A stretch of 64,000 bases of DNA from Gemmatimonadota bacterium (GCA_020344215.1 CP070815.1:4520165-4584164), one strand, 5' to 3'. Shown: positions 18,714 to 27,688, counted from the first letter of the stretch. Notes: generated from the letters alone by a model not told the origin. Program-made: numbers and translations.

Positions 18714-18814
18714 AGGTGTAGAACAACAAGAGCGAACGCATAGCTGGCTGGGGCTCTGCACGGACGCTGGGTGGCTCCAGATGGAGGCGCCATTCGTCGG
18801 AAACGGGAGGTAGC

Positions 18815-19123
18815 GTGGTCGAGGTCAACCGCTTCGTCGATCTGATCGGATACCAGGAAGGGTCGGTGGTCAGCCGGACTATACTTAAGAGAGGGTCCGG
18901 CACGGTGACGCTGTTCGCCTTCGACAAAGGCGAGGGTCTGAGCGAGCATACCGTACCGTTCGACGCGCTCGTCTATATTATAAGTGGGGAGGCGCAGGTA
19001 ACCGTGTCCGGGGAGGCCTACCGCGTGAAACAAGGCGAGATGATCATCTTGCCCGCCGACGAGCCGCATTCGCTCGCCGCCGTCGACAGGTTCAAGATGG
19101 TGCTCACCATGATCCGCTCGTAG
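18815..19123 (+). CDS. Cupin-domain protein
   Basis: 102 residues forming a single cupin barrel. The two cupin motifs are recognisable as SEHTVPFDALVYIISGEAQVT and GEMIILPADEPHSLAA. The His and Glu positions suggest a metal site. Small single-domain cupins of this kind are often sugar- or pterin-binding or mercapto-metabolite dioxygenase-like, and the substrate is not predictable. A GGGAGGTAGC ribosome site precedes the GTG start. Confidence 0.82.
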   Translation: MVEVNRFVDLIGYQEGSVVSRTILKRGSGTVTLFAFDKGEGLSEHTVPFDALVYIISGEAQVTVSGEAYRVKQGEMIILPADEPHSLAAVDRFKMVLTMIRS

Positions 19124-19252
19124 GTTGCCGGCTGGAACCTCATCTACCCTCCGATGTATTGTTTCAGTGACACCTCGAGAACGATCTCTGGCTGATTGAC
19201 ACGCCTAGTGGTAACTCGGCCAGGTAAGTACGCTGAGCTACAGGTCCCGACG

Positions 19253-20071
19253 ATGGCGATCGGCAGTAACGAGAGCAGGACAAGCGCCGCCAAGCGGCTC
19301 GCCAGAGCCTGCTTGCGTGTGCTCTTCTCGCTGCTGCCGGCCGGCCCGGTAGCGTGCGGAGAGTCCTCCCCGGAGGGCGAGGCGGTGGATCAGGTGGTGC
19401 TGCTGCACGGTCTCAGCCGTACCGACCTCTCAATGATCCGGATGGAGAAGGTGCTGGAAGACTACGGTTACGAGGTGGTGAACGTAGGCTACTCGTCAAC
19501 ACAGCACTCGATCGAGCACCTGGCGGCGGAGGAGCTCGCCCCGGCGGTCGAGGCATGCTGCGCTGAGCCGAACGGTAAGGTACACTTCGTCACGCATTCG
19601 ATGGGCGGGATCGTGCTTCGCTACTACTTGGAGAACCACGAGCTCGAAAACCTGGGCCGCGTGGTGATGCTCAGTCCGCCGAACCAGGGTAGCGAGGTGG
19701 CGGACTGGGTGGCGGAGAGCCCGCTGCTACAGAGGATCCTCGGGCCGTCGGCCGAGCAGCTCGGGACGGGTCCGGAAAGCGTGCCCAGCCAGCTGGGCCC
19801 GGTGGATTTCGACCTCGGTATCATAGCAGGGAACAAGACGCTCAACCCGCTCTTCTCGAGGATGATTCCTGGCGCCGACGACGGGAAAGTATCGGTGGAG
19901 CGGACGAAGGTTGAGGGGATGAGCGACTTCCTCGTTGTGCCGAGGAGCCACACGTACATTATGATGAGCGATGACGTGATCGCTCAGGTCGCGTACTTCC
20001 TGGAACATGGAGAATTTCGCCGCGACAGCCTCGACGCGGCGAGCGCGGATAGCGCACCGACCGCGGAATAG
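19253..20071 (+). CDS. Secreted triacylglycerol-lipase-like alpha/beta hydrolase
   Basis: 272 residues. A signal sequence (CLRVLFSLLPAGPVACGES) ends in a lipobox-like Ala-Cys, so it may be a lipoprotein. The nucleophile elbow THSMGGIVLRYYL and the oxyanion HG in VVLLHGLSRTD match the PGAP1/LipA-type lipase group. Acid and His are probably in the DDGKVSVE and SHTYIM segments. The ATG at 19253 was chosen; a longer frame starts at 19196. Cell-surface ester hydrolysis is the likely role. Confidence 0.8.
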   Translation: MAIGSNESRTSAAKRLARACLRVLFSLLPAGPVACGESSPEGEAVDQVVLLHGLSRTDLSMIRMEKVLEDYGYEVVNVGYSSTQHSIEHLAAEELAPAVEACCAEPNGKVHFVTHSMGGIVLRYYLENHELENLGRVVMLSPPNQGSEVADWVAESPLLQRILGPSAEQLGTGPESVPSQLGPVDFDLGIIAGNKTLNPLFSRMIPGADDGKVSVERTKVEGMSDFLVVPRSHTYIMMSDDVIAQVAYFLEHGEFRRDSLDAASADSAPTAE

Positions 20072-20173
20072 CCCCAACCCTTAGAGCATGGAGCGCACCG
20101 TTTCGGGCTCACCCGGGACGAACTTGGCGCTGAGCCGTGAGAGCGGTGAGGATGACCATGCAAGGAAGGGGTA

Positions 20174-20845
20174 TTGGCAGCGGCAGTGGTGCCGCCGTTT
20201 CTCTTCGCAACGAGCGATACGCCTATGATTCAGGGTGAAGGTGGACGCGTCATCGCGCTCCCGGATCCGCGGACCGATAGCGATATGTCGGTTGAAGCGG
20301 CTCTGCGCGAGCGTCACTCGGTGAGGGATTACTCGGACGAGCCTCTCCGGCTGGGCGAGATCTCGCAGGTTTTGTGGGCGGCGCAGGGCGTCACGCACGG
20401 TTACGGCCGGACGGCGCCGTCGGCCGGCGCCCTCTTCCCGCTGGAGCTCTATGTGGTCGCCGTGCGCGTGGACGGCCTGGAGCCTGGCCTTTACAAGTAC
20501 CGGATCGGCGACCACGAACTGCTCGAGGTGACGCGCGAGAATGTTCATTCGGATCTGGTCGACGCGGCCCTGAGTCAGGACTGCGTCGCCGATGCGGCTG
20601 CGGTGATAGTCATCGGCGCTGTTGTCGAGCGGACGGCCGTGAAGTACGGGGGCCGTGCGGAGCGGTACGTGCACATGGAGGTAGGCGCCGTCGCCGAGAA
20701 CGTCTGCCTGCAGGCGGCGGCCCTCGGGCTGGGCACGGTTTACGTCGGCGCGTTCAACGACAAGCGGGTCAAGCAAGTGCTGGGTATGCCACGGGAAGAA
20801 GCACCGTTCGCGCTTTTCCCTGTGGGTCGGCCGCGGGGACCGTAG
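20174..20845 (+). CDS. SagB/ThcOx-family nitroreductase-fold dehydrogenase
   Basis: 223 residues of the FMN-dependent nitroreductase fold. RHSVRDYSDEPLRLGEISQVLWAAQG and the PSAGALFPLELYVV flavin-binding block are typical of SagB/ThcOx, and the C-terminal LGLGTVYVGAFND is conserved. SagB enzymes oxidise azolines in RiPP pathways, but most genomic members act on other substrates, and no YcaO or precursor gene is nearby. The TTG at 20174 follows a strong AAGGAAGG site; an ATG at 20225 is an alternative. Confidence 0.83.
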   Translation: MAAAVVPPFLFATSDTPMIQGEGGRVIALPDPRTDSDMSVEAALRERHSVRDYSDEPLRLGEISQVLWAAQGVTHGYGRTAPSAGALFPLELYVVAVRVDGLEPGLYKYRIGDHELLEVTRENVHSDLVDAALSQDCVADAAAVIVIGAVVERTAVKYGGRAERYVHMEVGAVAENVCLQAAALGLGTVYVGAFNDKRVKQVLGMPREEAPFALFPVGRPRGP

Positions 20846-20979
20846 AGCGAGCGGTGGAGTGCCGTTGCGCTGCTGGTTCCTCTGGTGTTCAGGAAGCTTT
20901 GACAGATGAACTGTATGTGGGACTTCGGCAATCCCTGATCAGGAGGATCAATAGAGCAGGAAGAGCATTCGAATTGAGA

Positions 20980-21294
20980 ATGGGTGGGGCGGTAAGAGGT
21001 GCGGATATAGAAAAACGGCTTGTGGCGTTGGCAGCCGACGTTTGTCGGATATCGGCAGGGCTGCCACGCAGCGATATAGGCCGCCATGTCTCCAAGCAGC
21101 TCATCCGTTGTGGCACTTCGGCGTCGGCGAATTACGCTGAGGCGCGGAGTGCCGAATCACGGAAAGACTTCGTTCACAAGATGAAGGTCTGCTTGAAGGA
21201 GCTACGCGAGACTATGTCCTGGCTCAGTCTGCTGCGGGAACTTGGAATGGGGAAGAGAAGGCCGGTGGCGTTCGCCATCTCTCGGGCCGGTTAG
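20980..21294 (+). CDS. Four-helix bundle protein (23S rRNA IVP family), truncated by in-frame UAG
   Basis: 104 residues before the stop. ADVCRISAGLPRSDIGRHVSKQLIRCGTSASANYAEA and DFVHKMKVCLKELRETMSWL (shown in part) match the four-helix-bundle family first described in 23S rRNA intervening sequences. The stop TAG at 21292-21294 is followed in the same frame by LIAIFVASIATAQ, which looks like the family's usual C-terminal helix, and the frame then runs to 21384. This suggests a nonsense change (GAG to TAG) or a sequencing error. The function of the family is unknown. Confidence 0.75.
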   Translation: MGGAVRGADIEKRLVALAADVCRISAGLPRSDIGRHVSKQLIRCGTSASANYAEARSAESRKDFVHKMKVCLKELRETMSWLSLLRELGMGKRRPVAFAISRAG

Positions 21295-21442
21295 CTGATC
21301 GCTATCTTCGTGGCGAGTATCGCGACTGCCCAGAGACGAAGGGGGCGGTCGACCGAGAACGACGAACCACCGCCCGCTTCCTAGGTTAGATGCTCAATTG
21401 TTCTATTAGTCAAGTAGTCATGAATTGCCGAATCCCCAACGA

Positions 21443-22915
21443 TCACGAATCGTTCCCCGATGCCTGCTCTGGAACAGGCGGCTTCTGCCCCACCGGAACC
21501 GGCGACACATACGGTTCCCCGCCCGTCTCCTCCAGGAAGAACTCCTTCGCCTCCTGAAGCAGCGCCGGGTCGGTGAGCAGGTCGACGCCCGTTAGCGCGA
21601 TCACCTTCGCGGCGACGTAGGCGCCCTGCACCGAGCCCTCGGCTCCGTGGGATGCGGCCGTGGCCCAGCTGTGCCAGGGTATGCCGGCGGCGGCGGTAGT
21701 GACGCTCAAGCCTACGGTCGGTGCGATGTGGGAGACCTCGGCCACGTCGGTGGAACCGCCGCTCACCGGCTCGGGTTCGTCGGCCAGCGGCTTGATCTCG
21801 GTGTCGAGCCCTTTCTCCTCCAGCCCCAGCGAGCGTTGCAGCTCGCGGGCGAATTCCTCGTAGTCATCGGGGAACTCCGGCGCGCCGACGACCTCGAGAT
21901 TTCGCTGTGTCGCTTCCTGGAGCGGTCGGTTGAGTAGCATCTCGTGCACGCCGGTGATGAGGGTCACCTCATGCGTTGTGCGTGTGGCCATGGCGGCGCC
22001 CTCGGCGATCTTGAGAATCCAGTCGTAGTACTCCGCCAGCTTCTCGCGATCCGCTTCGCGCGCGTAGTACCAGACTTCAGCGTATTCGGGCACGACGTTG
22101 GGCGCCTCTCCGGCCGACGGTATGACGTAGTGGATCCGGGCCTCCGGCCGAATGTGCTCGCGCATCAAGTTCACGCCGTAGTTCATGAGCTCGACGGCGT
22201 CCAGAGCGCTGCGTCCGTTCCAGGGATCGCTGGCACCGTGTGCCGCCTGGCCAAAGAACTCGACGGTGAAGTTGTTGAGTGCTCGGCCCGGCTGGTTGCG
22301 GATCTTCGTCTCCAGGCTCGGGTGCCACTCGAACGCCGCATCGAGGTCGTCGAAGGCCCCTGCCTTCGCCATGTAGACCTTGCCGACCACGGTTTCCTCG
22401 GCGGGCGTGCCGTAAAGGCGGACCGTCCCTGCGAGCCCATGCCGCTCCATCGTCCGCTTGATGGCGATGGCGGCGCCTACGGACGCCGCGCCGAACAGGT
22501 TGTGGCCACAGCCCTGGCCGGCGGTGAGGCCGTCCTCGCGCGGGGCCCGGTGCGGGGCCGGGGCGTTGCCGATCCCGGGGAGCGCGTCGTACTCGGCGAG
22601 CACTCCGATGATCGGGTGGCCGCTTCCCCAGGAGGCGACGAACGCCGTCGGCATGTCGGCCACGCCGCGCTCGACGGTGAAGCCCTCGTCCTCGAGCAGT
22701 GCGGCGAGGAACTCGGCGGACCGGGCCTCCAGCAGAGCGAGCTCCGAGTATTCCCAGAGCCTCATCGACATCAGGTAGATCTCCGAGGACAGCCCATCGA
22801 CCATCTCGAGGGCCGTCTGCTTCTCCGGCGACAGGTCCTGCGCGACGAGCGGACCGCCGCAGAGGAGCAAGAAGCTGGCTGTGAGTGCGATGCGAGTTCT
22901 AAGCCTCTGGGCCAT
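21443..22915 (-). CDS. M20-family amidohydrolase (AbgB-like), secreted
   Basis: 490 residues with a signal peptide (RIALTASFLLLCGGPLVAQ). The metal and substrate residues lie in GVLAEYDALPGIGNAPAPH, AGQGCGHNLFGAASVGAA, GTPAEETVVGK and the dimerisation domain insert GQAAHGASDPWNG. This is the AbgB/amidohydrolase branch of M20 (p-aminobenzoyl-glutamate hydrolase-like). Acting outside the cytoplasm, it may release amino acids or aromatic acids from amides. GGAGG seven bases before the ATG supports the start. It is next to another secreted hydrolase on the same strand. Confidence 0.88.
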   Translation of the reverse strand: MAQRLRTRIALTASFLLLCGGPLVAQDLSPEKQTALEMVDGLSSEIYLMSMRLWEYSELALLEARSAEFLAALLEDEGFTVERGVADMPTAFVASWGSGHPIIGVLAEYDALPGIGNAPAPHRAPREDGLTAGQGCGHNLFGAASVGAAIAIKRTMERHGLAGTVRLYGTPAEETVVGKVYMAKAGAFDDLDAAFEWHPSLETKIRNQPGRALNNFTVEFFGQAAHGASDPWNGRSALDAVELMNYGVNLMREHIRPEARIHYVIPSAGEAPNVVPEYAEVWYYAREADREKLAEYYDWILKIAEGAAMATRTTHEVTLITGVHEMLLNRPLQEATQRNLEVVGAPEFPDDYEEFARELQRSLGLEEKGLDTEIKPLADEPEPVSGGSTDVAEVSHIAPTVGLSVTTAAAGIPWHSWATAASHGAEGSVQGAYVAAKVIALTGVDLLTDPALLQEAKEFFLEETGGEPYVSPVPVGQKPPVPEQASGNDS

Positions 22916-23004
22916 GACTTAACCTCCGCTTCTCAAGAGTGCGTCGCTTCTGGATTGCCTGACCACCGGTCCGCAAACTGGCGTGACAACGTCCGCCGGG
23001 CAAG

Positions 23005-24498
23005 CTAGAAGTACCGCAGCTGGTCCTTACCACCTATGGCGCGGGCGGCAACGTCGTAGGCGAGGGGAAAACCTCGTTCGCTGTTCGTGAGTACGACGAC
23101 GCCGATGCCGTGCTCGGGGTAGATCACCATCACGCTGCGGAACCCGAAGGTCATGCCGTTCTGCCAGAGTGCGTCGCCACCCTCGCTGTGCTGGATGCCG
23201 GGCCCGAGACCCCAGGAATAGTCGCTGTTTATGCGGATCTGGGGTGTGCGGACTTGCTCCGACAGCTGCTCGCTGACGTATCGTGATCTGGCCAGCTCGA
23301 TGAGGAACGTCGCCAAGTCGGGCGCCGCGGTCCGCAACGTCCCGACCGCGCTGGGCCGCGGGGAAGGGCCCCGCGGCACGGGACCGTGGATCGAGCCGGA
23401 GAGCAGGAACAGGCCGACGGCACAGGTCGTAGCCCAGATCCCGACCAGAACCGGGCGCTGACCCGACTCCTGCCGGGCGGCGGCCGAGCGTGCGATGAAG
23501 TGCCTGCCGATGACGGTCAGTCCGATGAGTGCGGCGGCAAAGCCGGTCCCGACGGCGGCGTTGAGGACCGCGACGTTCGGAAGCACCCGACCCATGGTCA
23601 GGGAGAGGATGACCAGAGTCGCCAGGGCGGCGGCGAGCGCGGCGGCTGCCACCCAGGCGCCCTTGGGGCGCCAGCTTCCCGTCCGGATTCGCCGGACGGG
23701 CACGCTCAACAGTGCCAGCACGACGAAGCTCGGCACGAAGGCGGTCAGCATGGTGAGCAGCGGGAGGGTGTAGGTCATGTGCCCGTTGGCCATGCTCCGC
23801 AGAATGGCTGCAGTGTTCACGAGATTGCTCGACGACATACCGAGCGGCTCGAACACGAACTCGCCGGCGGCCCTGCTGAGAGGTTGTCCCGTGGTCCGCT
23901 CGATGATCTCCTGCACGTACATCGCACCGACCCCCGAATAGAGGAATTCGGTGCCCGGTCTGAACGTCACCGTCTTGTCCGTCGGGAGCAGGCGGTCGGT
24001 GAGGCCCGAGCTGTGCGAAGCGAGATGTCGCAGAGTGATCCGATCAGCCCAATCCGACGGAGGCAGCCATGGCTCTCTCAGGTAGGCGGCGACCGGCTCG
24101 TCGAGTGAGAGCCTGCCCTGATCGACGAGGCGAAGCGCCGTGTAGGCGGTGACCACTTTGCTGATGGAGGCGACCTCGAAAACGGTTCCCTCGGTTACCT
24201 CGCCGCCGGTTATCACGTTCTTCACGCCGAAGCCAGCGCTCCACGCCACCTCGAAGTTGTGGACCAGGGCGATGGAGAGTCCGGGCACGCCCGCCTCGCG
24301 CAACCGCTCCGGGATGTACGACTCGAGATCGGCCACTATGGACGCTACGGGCTCGGAGGTTCGGAGCGGTGGCTCTTGTGGCCTCTCCTGCGCAACTGCG
24401 AGCGCCGTCGGTACCGTCGCCACCAGCGTAACCAACGCCGGCAGCACGGCGCTGGTTGTAGTCAGAATTCGGGTCGTTGGACGCCGGGTTCTCGTCAT
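23005..24498 (-). CDS. Membrane serine hydrolase, beta-lactamase fold
   Basis: 497 residues from the ATG at 24498; a signal sequence follows (ILTTTSAVLPALVTLVATVPTALA). SxxK is SISK in VASISKVVTAY; the usual YxN is YSG (LYSGVGAMY), an unusual third residue. The C-terminal HxG-like motif is weak (QNGMTFGF). Unlike most relatives, about four hydrophobic helices are inserted between residues 220 and 370. The role is probably peptide or ester cleavage at the membrane. It is divergent from the M14 gene. Confidence 0.82.
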   Translation of the reverse strand: MTRTRRPTTRILTTTSAVLPALVTLVATVPTALAVAQERPQEPPLRTSEPVASIVADLESYIPERLREAGVPGLSIALVHNFEVAWSAGFGVKNVITGGEVTEGTVFEVASISKVVTAYTALRLVDQGRLSLDEPVAAYLREPWLPPSDWADRITLRHLASHSSGLTDRLLPTDKTVTFRPGTEFLYSGVGAMYVQEIIERTTGQPLSRAAGEFVFEPLGMSSSNLVNTAAILRSMANGHMTYTLPLLTMLTAFVPSFVVLALLSVPVRRIRTGSWRPKGAWVAAAALAAALATLVILSLTMGRVLPNVAVLNAAVGTGFAAALIGLTVIGRHFIARSAAARQESGQRPVLVGIWATTCAVGLFLLSGSIHGPVPRGPSPRPSAVGTLRTAAPDLATFLIELARSRYVSEQLSEQVRTPQIRINSDYSWGLGPGIQHSEGGDALWQNGMTFGFRSVMVIYPEHGIGVVVLTNSERGFPLAYDVAARAIGGKDQLRYF

Positions 24499-24620
24499 CG
24501 GCCCTCGCCTCTCCAGTCTCGGTTCCCGGGGTTGGGACTTGCACAACCTGGGTGCGTGCGCAATGCTGTGCAACTTGAGCGCGAATCGCGAGCCTCCACG
24601 CGCTTGAAGAAGGGTATACT

Positions 24621-26240
24621 ATGCTGCGCAGGACTAGAGTCGCGGCGCTGGGTGTCATTCTGAGCGCATGCATGACCGTAACGGCGATGGCCTCGGCGTT
24701 CGCGCAGGCCGCCGATCGTCCTTTCACAGAGCTCACTCGGCCGGAGCGGACCGACTACCGTGAGACAAGCTCGTACACCGACGTTATGGAGTTCGTCGAG
24801 CGCGTGGTCGATTCGCATCCCTGGATGCACCTCACGACCGTAGGCTACACGATGGAGGGCCGAGCGCTTCCCGTCGTCGTGGTGGGTGACTTACCGGACG
24901 CGAGCCCGGAGGCAGTACGTGCTACGGGCAAGCTTCGCGTGTATGTGCAGGCGAACATCCATGCCGGCGAGGTCTGCGGGAAAGAAGCGTTGCAGGTGCT
25001 ACTACGCTCGTTGGCCGAGGGAAGGCATCACGAATGGCGCGATTCGCTAGTGCTGCTCGTCGCGCCCATCTACAACGCCGACGGTAACGAGCGGGTGAAG
25101 CTGACGAACCGCCACTACCAGCACGGGCCGATCGCCGGGATGGGCCAGCGGTACAACGCGCAAGGCCTCGACCTCAACCGTGACAACACGAAGCTCGAGA
25201 CGCCGGAGGCGCGGTCGCTGGTCGCGTACTGGAATCGCTACGACCCCCACATCATCATCGATCTGCACACGACGAATGGTACGCGTCACGCCTATCGGTT
25301 GAATTACGCGCCGCCGCTGCATCCCAATACCGATGCGCGGATCATCGAGCTGGCGCGCGCTCGGCTGCTCCCCGAGGTGACCCGGGCGCTCAAGGCCAAG
25401 TACGACTGGGACTACTACTACTACGGCAACCTTCCCTGGCGGAGCGGCGACGCGGAGCGCGGCTGGTATACTTTCAGTCACATGCCGCGTTTCCTCACCA
25501 ACTACGTGGGGCTGCGGAATCGTATCGGGATCCTCAGCGAGGCGTACTCGTACGCCACCTTCGAAGATCGGATTCTAGCGACGCTGCGTTTCGTCGAGGA
25601 GTTCGTCGAGGTTGCTTACCGGCGTGCGACGGCGATCGCGAGCGTGATCGAGCGGGCCGACGAGACGGACGTCGTCGGAGAGGAGCTGGCACTGCGGGCG
25701 ACGGTCGAGCGCTCCGACGAGCCGGTAGAGATCCTGATGGGCGATGTTGTTCAGGAGAGGAACCCCTATTCCGGTGAGCCGATGTTCCGGCGGCTGGACG
25801 TGCGGCGGCCCGAAGCGATGCCCGAGTTCGGCACTTTCCGACCGACAGAAACCGAGCTCGTACCTGCAGCGTACCTAGTGCCGGGCGAGTTGACGAAGGC
25901 GCTGAATGTCCTTAGCGATCACGGGATTCGCTGGGAAGAGCTGGCCCAAGAGGAAACGAGGGTCGTCCAGCGCTTCGTGATCGATTCGACCAGTGTGTCG
26001 CAGCGCGAGTACCAGGGCCACACGCAGCGCACCCTCTTCGGGCACTACGAGGCTGTGGAGGTAACGGTCCCGGCTGGTACCGTGGTCGTGCCGGTCGACC
26101 AGCCGCTGGGCCGACTGGTGTTCTCGCTGCTGGAGCCCCGCTCCGACGACGGGCTCGCTAACTGGAACTTCTTCGACGAAGCGCTCGAAGAGGCGGAGCA
26201 CTTTCCGGTTCTGCGAGTGATTCGGCCCTCGGGACCCTGA
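24621..26240 (+). CDS. M14-family zinc carboxypeptidase, secreted
   Basis: 539 residues with an N-terminal signal peptide ending in SAFAQA. HAGE (NIHAGEVCGKEAL) supplies the HxxE zinc ligands, and the third ligand is the His in DLHTTNG. The catalytic Glu is probably in GILSEAYSYATFEDR. The M14 domain occupies about residues 50-340; the remaining 200 residues are a C-terminal beta domain. It removes C-terminal residues from extracellular peptides. GAAGAAGGG six bases before the ATG is a good ribosome site. Confidence 0.9.
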   Translation: MLRRTRVAALGVILSACMTVTAMASAFAQAADRPFTELTRPERTDYRETSSYTDVMEFVERVVDSHPWMHLTTVGYTMEGRALPVVVVGDLPDASPEAVRATGKLRVYVQANIHAGEVCGKEALQVLLRSLAEGRHHEWRDSLVLLVAPIYNADGNERVKLTNRHYQHGPIAGMGQRYNAQGLDLNRDNTKLETPEARSLVAYWNRYDPHIIIDLHTTNGTRHAYRLNYAPPLHPNTDARIIELARARLLPEVTRALKAKYDWDYYYYGNLPWRSGDAERGWYTFSHMPRFLTNYVGLRNRIGILSEAYSYATFEDRILATLRFVEEFVEVAYRRATAIASVIERADETDVVGEELALRATVERSDEPVEILMGDVVQERNPYSGEPMFRRLDVRRPEAMPEFGTFRPTETELVPAAYLVPGELTKALNVLSDHGIRWEELAQEETRVVQRFVIDSTSVSQREYQGHTQRTLFGHYEAVEVTVPAGTVVVPVDQPLGRLVFSLLEPRSDDGLANWNFFDEALEEAEHFPVLRVIRPSGP

Positions 26241-26248
26241 GGCGATGA

Positions 26249-26275
26249 GCGCTCGTCCGCCTATTGGCGGAGCGC
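26249..26275 (+). terminator. Hairpin downstream of the M14 gene
   Basis: GCGCT and CCGCC pair with GGCGG and AGCGC around a TATT loop, with a three-base bulge. It starts nine bases after the stop. There is no T-run, so it is a weak candidate. Confidence 0.45.
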
Positions 26276-26285
26276 GCGTCGGCGG

Positions 26286-26315
26286 TTGACAAGCAAGGGT
26301 AGGCGCCGCTAGCTT
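26286..26315 (+). promoter_or_regulatory. Candidate csp promoter, TTGACA-N18-TAGCTT
   Basis: A consensus -35 TTGACA at 26286-26291 is followed after 18 bp by TAGCTT at 26310-26315. The same -10 form is seen upstream of the FKBP and RRM genes. Confidence 0.5.
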
Positions 26316-26530
26316 GCACGCCGCTGAAAAGTGCCAGCGACACCTCGAGGGGCCTGGCTTATGCGCAGGTCCCTTTTGGCTTGTGTCAAGAGAGTAGTGC
26401 CGTACTGGCCGGCTGTTGTTGCGGGTGGGTACGGTAGCCCAGCGCGGGGGCGAGACTAGGTCCGCGATAAGTCGGTAGGTACGGCAGAGCCGGACTCCGA
26501 CGGAATATCATCACAGAAGGAGTACGGCAG

Positions 26531-26743
26531 ATGCGTACGACCGGAACAGTCAAGTGGTTCAACGAAAGCAAGGGCTTCGGTTTCATCACGCCCGCGGACA
26601 GTGACAAGGACTGCTTCGTGCACTTCTCGGCCATCGAAGGTGACGGGTTCAAGACCCTCACCGAGGGCGAGCAGGTCGAGTTCGACATAGTCGAAGGTGA
26701 GAAGGGCCCAGCCGCCCAGAACGTGAGGAAGCTAGGGTCCTGA
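26531..26743 (+). CDS. csp: Cold-shock protein
   Basis: 70 residues, the usual CspA length. RNP1 (KGFGFITP) and RNP2 (CFVHFSAI) are intact, with [14 protein letters not shown] at the N-terminus. It is a nucleic-acid chaperone that binds single-stranded RNA and DNA and melts mRNA structure at low temperature. AGAAGGAG seven to ten bases before the ATG is a strong ribosome site. It has its own promoter and terminator. Confidence 0.96.
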   Translation: MRTTGTVKWFNESKGFGFITPADSDKDCFVHFSAIEGDGFKTLTEGEQVEFDIVEGEKGPAAQNVRKLGS

Positions 26744-26768
26744 GTCCGATCGATAGACGCGGTGAGAC

Positions 26769-26799
26769 GGGGCCGCCCCGAGTTGATCGGGGCGGCCCT
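26769..26799 (+). terminator. Terminator of csp
   Basis: GGGGCCGCCCCG pairs with CGGGGCGGCCC around the loop AGTTGAT. The 11-bp G+C stem is followed by TGTCTGTTTG, a weak U-rich tract. Confidence 0.65.
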
Positions 26800-26805
26800 G
26801 TCTGT

Positions 26806-26834
26806 TTGACCGGCGGTGCAAGCACTGGTAGGTT
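26806..26834 (+). promoter_or_regulatory. Candidate FKBP promoter, TTGACC-N17-TAGGTT
   Basis: TTGACC at 26806-26811 and TAGGTT at 26829-26834 are 17 bp apart, just after the csp terminator and 95 bp before the FKBP start codon. Confidence 0.5.
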
Positions 26835-26929
26835 ACAGGCGGCCTCACGGCTGATATGCGCAGAGAGGACCTGGGAATTCCGCGCAGGTCCTCTCTTCTA
26901 ATATGTCGTAGCGCTGAAAGGAGAGTAGC

Positions 26930-27358
26930 GTGGCAGAGGCAAAGACAGGTGATCGTGTGAAGGTGCATTATCGCGGGACACTGAAGGATGGGACGGAGTT
27001 CGATTCCTCCCACGGGGGTGATCCGCTCGAGTTCACGCTCGGGGAGGCCATGGTGATTGCAGGCTTCGAGAACGCCGTGGTCGGGATGGAGGAAGGGGAG
27101 ACGAAGGCTGTCTCGATCCCTCCCGAAGATGGGTATGGTCCGCGTGTGGAAGAGCTGGTCGCGGTGGTTCAGAGATCTGCGCTTCCCGCCGATCTCGAGC
27201 CCGAGGTAGGGATGGTGCTCGAAGCGAAGTCGGAGAATGGCGAGGTCACCGTCGTTACAGTCACCGATGTCGCCGACGACACTGTGACGCTTGATGCCAA
27301 TCACGAGCTCGCCGGCGAGGAGCTCATCTTCGAGATCCAGCTTGTAGCGGTAGCGTAG
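26930..27358 (+). CDS. FKBP-type peptidyl-prolyl cis-trans isomerase (SlyD-like)
   Basis: 142 residues of the SlyD type, with the isomerase domain split by an insert-in-flap chaperone domain. VKVHYRGTLKDGTEFDSS and the flap PLEFTLGEAMVIAGFENAVVGM (partial) are conserved, and PPEDGYGPRVEEL begins the insert. The His-rich metal-binding tail of E. coli SlyD is absent. It catalyses proline isomerisation and chaperones folding in the cytoplasm. AAAGGAGAG precedes the GTG start. Confidence 0.92.
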   Translation: MAEAKTGDRVKVHYRGTLKDGTEFDSSHGGDPLEFTLGEAMVIAGFENAVVGMEEGETKAVSIPPEDGYGPRVEELVAVVQRSALPADLEPEVGMVLEAKSENGEVTVVTVTDVADDTVTLDANHELAGEELIFEIQLVAVA

Positions 27359-27686
27359 CTCAGGGCCACGGCGGGCCGCTGAGCCACGATCGATCTGTGG
27401 GAAAGCACTAGGGCCGCTCCATCCTACAGTTGCGGCCCGTGTCTTATAGGTCAGATAACAAGGGCAGGGTCAGTTCTGGTGGACCCAATCCCAGTGGTCC
27501 GCCGCCCGCGCCACGACGCGGTCGACATCCTCCTCCAGCAAGAAGCCCTGTTCAACTAGCGAGCGCGCGGCGCGCTCGGCCGATTTCCAGGTATTGCTCG
27601 AGAGGTGACGCGAGACGGGCAAGCTGTCGAGGTGATGGCGCGGGCGTGGCCTGCCGTGTAGGTTACTGACTCTGAGAGGAGCGGGC
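27359..27686. other. Intergenic region between FKBP and the DUF2784 gene
   Basis: Besides the two hairpins it carries a possible short minus-strand frame (27470-27688, separate entry). No other gene is supported. Confidence 0.4.
27411..27438 (+). terminator. Hairpin downstream of the FKBP gene
   Basis: GGGCCGC at 27411-27417 pairs with GCGGCCC at 27432-27438. An adjacent hairpin, GCTCAG to CTGAGC, spans 27358-27384. Neither has a long T-run; the second ends in GTGTCTTA. Confidence 0.45.
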
Positions 27687-27688
27687 AT
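27470..27688 (-). CDS. Possible small protein or remnant
   Basis: A frame of about 72 residues. Its last 45 residues (from SSNTWKSAERAARSLVEQGF to ADHWDWVHQN) look helical and protein-like, resembling the C-terminal helices of larger proteins. The ATG at 27688 overlaps the DUF2784 start by two bases. I do not recognise a family, and it could be a fragment of a lost gene. Confidence 0.3.
   Translation of the reverse strand: MPAPLRVSNLHGRPRPRHHLDSLPVSRHLSSNTWKSAERAARSLVEQGFLLEEDVDRVVARAADHWDWVHQN

Larger units (their letters stand above)
26241..26530. other. Region between M14 gene and csp, holding the csp promoter and a long leader
   Basis: The hairpin at 26249-26275 and a promoter at 26286-26315 lie here. 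From there to the csp start codon is about 200 bases, which is a long untranslated leader such as cold-shock mRNAs often have. I cannot identify the usual cold-box sequence by eye. Confidence 0.5.

Noticed and set aside
20174..20845. RiPP gene cluster around the SagB-like gene
   Set aside because: No YcaO, precursor peptide or exporter is adjacent; the protein family is widespread outside such clusters.
21292..21384. Pyrrolysine or other recoding at the UAG in the four-helix-bundle gene
   Set aside because: No downstream structure like that at the UGA was seen, and the position suggests an ordinary Glu codon changed by one base.
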